10,571 nucleotides of DNA from JAHEJB01 sp041748175. GTDB taxonomy: Bacteria > Bacteroidota > Rhodothermia > Rhodothermales > Rubricoccaceae. Shown in pieces: positions 6,881 through 10,571 of this stretch (the stretch's first letter is position 1; the number at the start of each line of letters is the position of its first letter). A model generated the notes under the pieces. It was not told where the DNA came from and made no database searches. It worked only from the letters and a program-made list of their open reading frames with translations. The stretch is taken from the NCBI GenBank assembly GCA_041748175.1, contig JBGTDU010000073.1, positions 1 through 10,571 on the forward strand, in the 5' to 3' direction. Made by a program: the position numbers and the translations under genes.

Positions 6881-7996
6881 TCACTTGACGAGCGATACCC
6901 GCTGCACCTCTGAGAACCGCTCGCCATTCACGCGAACAACGTAGATGCCGCTCGGCAATTCGGTGCCATCTATCGTCACGCTCTGAACCCGGTTTGCTTC
7001 CACTGAGCCGTCGAAGAGAACAGCAATCTGCCGACCCAGCGTGTTGAAGAGCTCGACCGTTACCTGCTGCGCATGGGCGACGGCCAACGTGAACTGGCTC
7101 TGAGCATTGAACGGGTTCGGGTAGGCTGAGGCGACTTGGTAAACACCCGGCGTTTCGATCGTGGCCTCAACTTCGGTGATTTCGATGTCCCCGAAGTATT
7201 CGAAGTTGCCGTCGAAATCAATTTGCTTTAGACGGAACACGTGTGTGCCCACCCCAACGTTGACCACTCTGTAGCTGTAGGCTTGCGTTTCCGTGGTTGT
7301 GCCGTGTCCTTCCAAAAACCCAAGCACATCCCACATCGCTCCGTTCTGCGTCTGCACTTCAAAGCCAGCATTATTCGTTTCGGATGCCGTCTCCCAGTCC
7401 AGAATTACGTCCATTCCGTCGACCGTGGCACCAAACGACAGAAGATCGACGGGCAGTGCACCGTCGTAAAAGCCCTGGTCGTCGGCGGGGCAGGCCGAAA
7501 TCGCAGTGCCATTGCCCTGCACTCCACTGAACGACAAGACTTGAATTCCTGCGGTCTGCGAGGGATCTCGAATATCGTGGACGATGCAAATGAATTCAGC
7601 GGGCACTGACGGAAGAGCAGTGAAGGGAGGTTCATTGACGCGTCGAAAAACCTGAAGGGAGTAGTCGGGACACAGATCAGGTCCGCCTAAGCAAAAGGAC
7701 GCGGCAGTGAAATAGTCTGGCTCCTGAAATGGGGACGCATCCGGGATGATCGGCTGGTTATCAAAATCCGGATAGAGGCCGGAGCCATTGTACACGACGA
7801 ATGCTTCCAGGAAACCGACATCCTCCTTGGGGTTTCCCTCTATCGCATAACAAACTTGAAGTCGATTCCCGTCCGAACTGATCTCAGCACGGCTGATCGA
7901 CACGATGGCACCGGTCGTACCATCCGAGCAATTTCCCTGCGCAGACAAAGCAGGGCCGACTAAAGCCGCCATCACAAACAAAAACGTGCATCGCAT
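6881..7996 (-). CDS. Secreted protein with T9SS type A C-terminal sorting domain
   Basis: This 371-residue protein starts with a Sec signal peptide: MRCTF, a hydrophobic core, and likely cleavage at ALSA|QG after residue 19. The first domain (~20-180) is of unknown family and has six cysteines (23, 49, 102, 109, 137, 169), an even number compatible with disulfides outside the cytoplasm. Residues ~181-275 form a fibronectin-like module with the signature ALPVDLLSF, DWETASETNNAGFEVQ and FRLKQIDFDG. The last ~80 residues are a type A sorting domain: AYPNPFNAQSQFTL, VELFNTLGRQI, LPSGIYVVRV and a basic end in SLVK. In known systems this domain directs outer-membrane export through the type IX machinery and is then removed. 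I chose the ATG at 7996, not 8017, because a GGAG precedes it and the signal peptide then starts at once. The substrate or ligand is unknown. Confidence 0.88.
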   Translation of the reverse strand: MRCTFLFVMAALVGPALSAQGNCSDGTTGAIVSISRAEISSDGNRLQVCYAIEGNPKEDVGFLEAFVVYNGSGLYPDFDNQPIIPDASPFQEPDYFTAASFCLGGPDLCPDYSLQVFRRVNEPPFTALPSVPAEFICIVHDIRDPSQTAGIQVLSFSGVQGNGTAISACPADDQGFYDGALPVDLLSFGATVDGMDVILDWETASETNNAGFEVQTQNGAMWDVLGFLEGHGTTTETQAYSYRVVNVGVGTHVFRLKQIDFDGNFEYFGDIEITEVEATIETPGVYQVASAYPNPFNAQSQFTLAVAHAQQVTVELFNTLGRQIAVLFDGSVEANRVQSVTIDGTELPSGIYVVRVNGERFSEVQRVSLVK

Positions 7997-8002
7997 GAGA
8001 AG

Positions 8003-8006
8003 CTCC
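8003..8006 (-). promoter_or_regulatory. Shine-Dalgarno (GGAG) deciding the cargo-gene start
   Basis: On the minus strand CGGAGCTTCTCATG places GGAG (8006-8003) 6 nt before the ATG at 7996. The upstream in-frame ATG at 8017 has no such site and would put seven extra residues before the signal peptide. This is the clearest ribosome-binding site in the window; most other starts here lack one. Confidence 0.6.
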
Positions 8007-8020
8007 GAGACGGGCATCGC

Positions 8021-8028
8021 CCAATGTA
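8021..8028 (-). promoter_or_regulatory. Possible -7 box ahead of the T9SS cargo gene
   Basis: The minus strand reads TACATTGG (8028-8021), one base from the Bacteroidota TAnnTTTG element, 24 nt before the chosen ATG. No well-spaced TTTG or TTG lies upstream. The gap from the rhomboid stop (8054) to the cargo start (7996) is 57 nt, so co-transcription with the rhomboid gene is an equally good explanation. Confidence 0.2.
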
Positions 8029-8053
8029 CAATTCCTTTTGGATCGGCATCGAA

Positions 8054-8827
8054 TCACCACAATCGCTTCGTCTTGGGGTCGGCCGCCATCGACCGGACGA
8101 GCACGTCGTTCTTTCGTTCGGGAATCACGCTGCGCAAAACGAACGCCATTACAACGCCCGCGAGAAAGCCGCCAACGTGCGCACCATAAGCCACGCCTCC
8201 GACCTGTTCGCCGGTCAATGATCCGAACCCGCTGAACAGCTGGAGCGCAATCCATACACCGAGCGCGAGCATCGCCGGGATTTGCACCACGCGGTAGAAA
8301 AAGATGGCGTGCACGCGGTTGCGCGGGAAAAGAACGAGATACGCACCCATCACGCCCGAGATGGCGCCGCTCGCACCGAGATTAGGAATGAGAGAGCCCG
8401 GATCGAGCGCGATCTGCGCGAACGTTGCCGCGATGCCACTCACGATATAAAAGGCGAAAAAGGCGAGGTGCCCGAAGCGATGCTCCACGTTGTCGCCGAA
8501 GATCCAGAGGAAAAGGAGGTTTCCGCCGATGTGCCCCAAGCCCCCGTGCATGAACATCGCCGAGATGATGGTCAGATAGATCGGGATTGGCCCGGGCTCC
8601 TGCGGAATTTGAACCTGCTGGCCATCTACCCAAAAGGTCGTCGGCGTTGTGAGGTCGGTGCCCGTAACGATTTCGTGCGGCACAACGCTCCAGCCATACG
8701 TGAAGACCTCGTTGGCCCCCAGCCCCTGAAAAACGACAAAGACCAGAATGTTAAGGGCGATAACGGCCAGGGTGACAAATGCGAGGCCACCAAGTCGGCT
8801 GTCGTCGTCGCTGATGGGAAGGAGCAT
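8054..8827 (-). CDS. Rhomboid family intramembrane serine protease
   Basis: This 257-residue multi-pass membrane protein cleaves substrates inside or next to transmembrane helices. The catalytic dyad is complete: Ser153 in GASGAIS (the GxSG motif) and His217 in YGAHVGGFLAG. Upstream, His99 and Asn103 in GHIGGNLLFLWIFG match the conserved HxxxN that stabilises the oxyanion in GlpG-type rhomboids. Hydrophobic segments lie near 15-35, 82-110, 119-142, 150-168, 180-200 and 207-233, consistent with the six-helix core. A polar loop (~36-80) separates helix 1 from the rest, and a short basic tail ends the protein. I chose the ATG at 8827 (MLLPISDD); the frame is open to 8977, but that extension is Arg-rich and overlaps the promoter region. 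Its substrate is not indicated. The next gene on the same strand is an exported T9SS cargo protein, but no functional link is shown. Confidence 0.93.
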   Translation of the reverse strand: MLLPISDDDSRLGGLAFVTLAVIALNILVFVVFQGLGANEVFTYGWSVVPHEIVTGTDLTTPTTFWVDGQQVQIPQEPGPIPIYLTIISAMFMHGGLGHIGGNLLFLWIFGDNVEHRFGHLAFFAFYIVSGIAATFAQIALDPGSLIPNLGASGAISGVMGAYLVLFPRNRVHAIFFYRVVQIPAMLALGVWIALQLFSGFGSLTGEQVGGVAYGAHVGGFLAGVVMAFVLRSVIPERKNDVLVRSMAADPKTKRLW

Positions 8828-8883
8828 GGCTGGAAGGGTTGCGTGGCGGTGGCGTCGCCGGGAACGAGCGGGAGATTTTCGAG

Positions 8884-8891
8884 CAAAGCTA
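8884..8891 (-). promoter_or_regulatory. -7 promoter element (TAnnTTTG) for the rhomboid gene
   Basis: The minus strand reads TAGCTTTG (8891-8884), an exact match to the Bacteroidota -7 element. Transcription would start around 8877, giving a leader of about 50 nt before the ATG at 8827. The -33 region is weak (TTTC 16 nt upstream or TTCG 22 nt upstream). It is divergent from the tRNA promoter in the same 184-nt gap, which contains no gene. Confidence 0.42.
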
Positions 8892-8970
8892 CGCGTCCTG
8901 TTTCCGGGAAATTCGAAGTTCCTGGCGCATGACGCCGCCGCAACCGTGCCCTTCCTTCGGCAAGGGTTCA

Positions 8971-9002
8971 TTGACACTCCCCTTCGAGAAGCTGTACTTT
9001 TG
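8971..9002 (+). promoter_or_regulatory. Promoter of tRNA-Gly, Bacteroidota type
   Basis: TTGACA (8971-8976) is a perfect -35-like hexamer whose first three bases also fit the Bacteroidota -33 box. TACTTTTG (8995-9002) is an exact match to TAnnTTTG. The gap between the TTG and the TA is 21 nt, within the usual range for this promoter class. Transcription would start at about 9008-9010, just before the mature tRNA 5' end at 9012. Both boxes and the geometry fit, which makes this the best promoter call in the window. Confidence 0.68.
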
Positions 9003-9011
9003 CTACCCCAC

Positions 9012-9084
9012 GCGGAACTAGCTCAGTTGGTAGAGCGCAACCTTGCCAAGGTTGAGGTCGCCGGTTCGAGTCCGGTGTTCCGCT
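9012..9084 (+). tRNA. tRNA-Gly (anticodon GCC)
   Basis: A complete cloverleaf is visible. The acceptor stem pairs GCGGAAC (9012-9018) with GTTCCGC (9077-9083), seven perfect pairs. D-stem GCTC/GAGC (9021-9024/9033-9036) encloses AGTTGGTA. Anticodon stem CAACC/GGTTG (9038-9042/9050-9054) encloses TTGCCAA, giving anticodon GCC at 9045-9047. T-stem GCCGG/CCGGT (one G-T pair) encloses TTCGAGT. The discriminator base is T at 9084, as usual for bacterial tRNA-Gly. CCA is not encoded. A promoter lies just upstream and a terminator just downstream. The 3' part is the likely integration site of the element to the right, and the recombinase frame runs antisense through it to 9023; the tRNA itself appears intact. 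Confidence 0.97.
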
Positions 9085-10363
9085 CATGCAAAAGCGCCCT
9101 GTCCTTCGCGGAAAGGGCGCTTTTTTGCTTCTCTGAAAGGATTCTCTCAAAATCGCGAAGGGCCTCAGAATCCACTGTAGTCCATGGTAGTCCAAGATTT
9201 TTCAACTCTCGTTCAACTGTTGAAAGCAGATCGCCGGGCTCGGCATCCAAACTTGTGCGAATCGGCGGCATCGCCGCAGCGGCGATGTCAGGAAACTGTG
9301 ATTCGTCTAGGTGCGCGTAGATCATCGTGGTCTTGATGTCGTCGTGGCCTAGGTAGGATTGAACGTGTCGGATCGGCACTCCCGACGAGACCAGCCAGCT
9401 TGCAAACGTGTGTCGGAGCGTGTGAAAGCTGTACGGCTTCTGTAGACCTGCTCTCTTTCTCAGACTGGCGAATTTGGTTTTGACAAAGCCTGGATATAGC
9501 GGGCCGTTCTTTGAGCCGACGAAGATGGTCGCGTACTCGTCCTCGTTTAGCCGAGCAGAAGATCTCGACTGTAGAACGTCCGTCGCGGCTGGCAACATCG
9601 GTATGCTACGCTCATGCGAGCTCTTCGTTCTATGTGTCCTACCGCCCTGCACATAGGTCCGAACGTAGATCCGTTGACTGTGAAAATCTACGTCGCTCCA
9701 CCGTAATCCGCATAGCTCGGCCTGCCGAAGACCGGTCGCGACGGCTAACCGTATCACGTCCGGCATCCATTCTGGACCTGTTCCAAGAATGGCGTGCGTT
9801 TTTGCCGTCGCGACAAGCACGTTGACCTCTTCGCGCGACAAGAACGTGGGCAGCTTGCGTGGCACCGTAGGATTCTTCAGTTCGGCACACGGGCTATCTC
9901 GCAAATAGCCCTCGGCGACTAACCAATTGAAGAACCCTCGTAGCTTTGACAGATAGCCTTTCTGCGTTGACGGCTTTAGGTGAGGGGCCGACGCGAAGCC
10001 ACCAACATGTTTCCGAGAAACCGACCTAACCTCCATGCGCATCGGAAGGTCTCGAGCAAACGATTCCAGAACGATTCGTCGCTCCCGAATAGTTAGCGGG
10101 CTCAACTTTGGGTTGTGCCCCAGATAGGCTTTGATTGCATCTACGACAGTACAGTCTTTGGGGCGATCCTCCCAAGGATCAAACAAACCAGACTCAAACC
10201 TCCGTCCCAAGTCGACCGCTTGCTCGTACGCCAATGCCTCCGAGCTTGACCGAATGGTTATCGATTTGAGTCGGCCCGACTCCGGATGTCTAAACTGGAT
10301 GAGGTAGCTGCCTCTACCCTTTGGGTAGAAGTAGACTCCGTTGAATGGCAGACTCTTTGGCAT
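9023..10363 (-). CDS. Tyrosine recombinase / site-specific integrase
   Basis: This 446-residue enzyme would join and excise the element by strand exchange. An N-terminal arm-binding-like segment (~8-66: FYPKGRGSYLIQFRHP) is followed by a core-binding SAM-like domain (~72-163) and the catalytic domain (~172-352). Catalytic residues are complete: Arg213 (ATGLRQAELCGLRW), probable Lys247 (RTKSSHERSIPM), His314 and Arg317 (HTLRHTF), His340 (YLGHDD) and nucleophile Tyr349 (TMIYAHL). I chose the ATG at 10363 because the HTH gene stops at 10366 (TGAAGATG), allowing translational coupling; the longer frame to 10429 overlaps that gene. After Tyr349 there are 97 more residues, an unusually long tail. 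Residues ~413-425 come from the tRNA terminator, and the last ~20, from about 427, are antisense tRNA-Gly (TGLEPATSTLARLRSTN). That end is probably a by-product of integration. Confidence 0.93.
   Translation of the reverse strand: MPKSLPFNGVYFYPKGRGSYLIQFRHPESGRLKSITIRSSSEALAYEQAVDLGRRFESGLFDPWEDRPKDCTVVDAIKAYLGHNPKLSPLTIRERRIVLESFARDLPMRMEVRSVSRKHVGGFASAPHLKPSTQKGYLSKLRGFFNWLVAEGYLRDSPCAELKNPTVPRKLPTFLSREEVNVLVATAKTHAILGTGPEWMPDVIRLAVATGLRQAELCGLRWSDVDFHSQRIYVRTYVQGGRTHRTKSSHERSIPMLPAATDVLQSRSSARLNEDEYATIFVGSKNGPLYPGFVKTKFASLRKRAGLQKPYSFHTLRHTFASWLVSSGVPIRHVQSYLGHDDIKTTMIYAHLDESQFPDIAAAAMPPIRTSLDAEPGDLLSTVERELKNLGLPWTTVDSEALRDFERILSEKQKSALSAKDRALLHERNTGLEPATSTLARLRSTN
9043..9084 (+). other. 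Putative attachment site core (3' half of tRNA-Gly)
   Basis: A tyrosine recombinase gene abuts the 3' end of an intact tRNA gene, the usual geometry of tRNA-targeting elements. The crossover is normally within the anticodon-loop-to-3'-end portion, which the element carries as a copy so that the tRNA is restored. The span given is the maximum plausible core; the true core may be shorter, such as the T-arm and acceptor strand only. No second copy of the tRNA 3' end occurs elsewhere in the window, so the other junction lies further right. Confidence 0.5.
9090..9126 (+). terminator. Intrinsic terminator after tRNA-Gly
   Basis: AAAAGCGCCCT (9090-9100) pairs perfectly with AGGGCGCTTTT (9114-9124), an 11-bp stem. 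The 13-nt loop can form a small inner TCC/GGA stem. A run of six T's (9121-9126) completes the plus-strand signal. In the minus direction the stem ends in TTTT followed by GC, so it could also terminate the recombinase transcript weakly. The hairpin is inside the recombinase frame, at about codons 413-425. Confidence 0.85.
9139..9224. repeat. Cluster of short direct and inverted repeats near the attachment site
   Basis: Three small repeat systems sit within 90 nt, starting about 55 nt from the tRNA 3' end. A 7-bp inverted repeat GGATTCT/AGAATCC lies at 9139-9145 and 9167-9173. A direct repeat GTAGTCCA lies at 9177-9184 and 9187-9194, a 10-bp period. A direct repeat TTCAAC lies at 9201-9206 and 9212-9217, an 11-bp period, followed by its inverse GTTGAA at 9219-9224. 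The helical-turn spacing suits binding sites for recombinase arm domains or an excisionase, but the region is also coding (recombinase residues ~380-409), so chance remains possible. Confidence 0.4.
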
Positions 10364-10365
10364 CT

Positions 10366-10571
10366 TCAGGTTCGGTTCTTCCGTTCCCAGCGCTGGATTT
10401 CTTCCTCGGTAATGTAGGTACGCCCACACTCCCTGACCGGAGTCAGCTCTCCAGATTTGATGAGGGCAAAGATGCTCGAGCGACTACGTCCCAGCCGCTT
10501 TGCAGCCTCCTTGACGGAATGCTTGACGAGATCTGGACGCCGGACGCGCAATCGCAGATTCGACAACTCAC
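10366..10571 (-). CDS. Excisionase-type helix-turn-helix protein, possibly 5' truncated
   Basis: About 66 residues are visible, with a compact MerR/HTH_17-like fold: HSVKEAAKRLGRSRSSIFALI is the two-helix DNA-reading unit, then KSGELTPVRECGRTYIT forms the wing and EEEIQRWERKN the last helix. Small proteins of this type act as excisionases or regulators of their adjacent recombinase. The stop (TGA, 10366-10368) is 2 nt before the recombinase ATG, an arrangement suggesting one transcript and coupled translation. The start is unclear: a TTG lies at 10566, no in-frame ATG is available, and the frame remains open to the window edge, so a few residues may be missing. The function as an excisionase is inferred from family and position. 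Confidence 0.75.
   Translation of the reverse strand, partial: ELSNLRLRVRRPDLVKHSVKEAAKRLGRSRSSIFALIKSGELTPVRECGRTYITEEEIQRWERKNRT

Larger units (their letters stand above)
9050..10571 (-). mobile_element. Left end of an element integrated at tRNA-Gly
   Basis: The segment begins in the 3' part of tRNA-Gly and holds a tyrosine recombinase preceded by an excisionase-like HTH gene, both facing the tRNA. It has less GC than the neighbouring chromosome: the row 10141-10200 has 30 G/C of 60, while 5461-5520 in clpC has 38 of 60. The far end and cargo are outside the window, so prophage, integrative conjugative element and genomic island cannot be told apart. The left boundary given is approximate, and an immobile remnant is possible, although the recombinase looks intact. 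Confidence 0.7.

Noticed and set aside
8282..8932. Plus-strand frame of 216 codons opposite the rhomboid gene
   Set aside because: Low-complexity charged sequence antisense to an intact rhomboid with its full catalytic dyad.
8828..8977. 50-codon N-terminal extension of the rhomboid protease
   Set aside because: The extension is Arg-rich, contains an exact -7 promoter box and runs into the tRNA promoter region.
8748..9320. Plus-strand frame of 190 codons spanning the tRNA gene
   Set aside because: It contains HAELAQLVERNLAKVEVAGSSPVFRS, the familiar translation of a tRNA gene, and overlaps the promoter and recombinase. It is an artefact.
10364..10429. 22-codon upstream extension of the recombinase
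   Set aside because: It overlaps the well-supported HTH gene in another frame; the ATG at 10363, 2 nt after that gene's stop, is more economical.
1..10571. CRISPR array, insertion sequence or toxin-antitoxin pair
   Set aside because: No regular repeat-spacer pattern, no transposase with terminal repeats and no paired small genes of those types were found on either strand.

Overview
The window looks like a chromosomal segment of a GC-rich member of the Bacteroidota/Rhodothermota group, with the left end of an integrated element at its right edge. Four things suggest this. A secreted protein carries a type IX secretion (T9SS) type A sorting domain. A large secreted protein carries lamin-tail domains. 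ClpC begins in the style I associate with this group (MEGNFSNRV...). Exact matches to the Bacteroidota -7 promoter element TAnnTTTG lie ahead of the tRNA gene and the rhomboid gene, and most starts lack a Shine-Dalgarno. The assignment is inferred from recalled family features, not from a search.

Layout. Nucleotides 1-3248 (+) hold the 3' part of a giant surface or secreted protein: a lectin-like fragment, four Ig-like modules, three lamin-tail domains and a FlgD-like C-terminal domain. A 197-nt gap follows. Then come an A-type Fe-S carrier (3446-3832) and clpC (3874-6465), 41 nt apart and probably co-transcribed, closed by a strong intrinsic terminator at 6485-6522. On the minus strand follow a 55-residue single-pass membrane protein (6542-6709), a T9SS cargo protein (6881-7996) and a rhomboid protease (8054-8827). 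A 184-nt divergent promoter region separates the rhomboid gene from tRNA-Gly(GCC) at 9012-9084, which has its own terminator.

Right of the tRNA the minus strand carries a complete tyrosine recombinase (9023-10363) and, 2 nt upstream of it, a small helix-turn-helix protein of excisionase type (10366 to the edge). The recombinase frame runs through the tRNA terminator and ends inside the tRNA D-stem, so its last ~20 residues are antisense tRNA. This is the hallmark of an element integrated at a tRNA 3' end. Its cargo and far attachment site lie beyond the window.

The genes fall into envelope and secretion functions (two exported proteins, one membrane protease, one small membrane protein), protein and cofactor quality control (Fe-S carrier, ClpC) and mobility (recombinase, excisionase-like protein, tRNA attachment site). 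No complete novel system is visible. The most informative region is the tRNA/recombinase junction.
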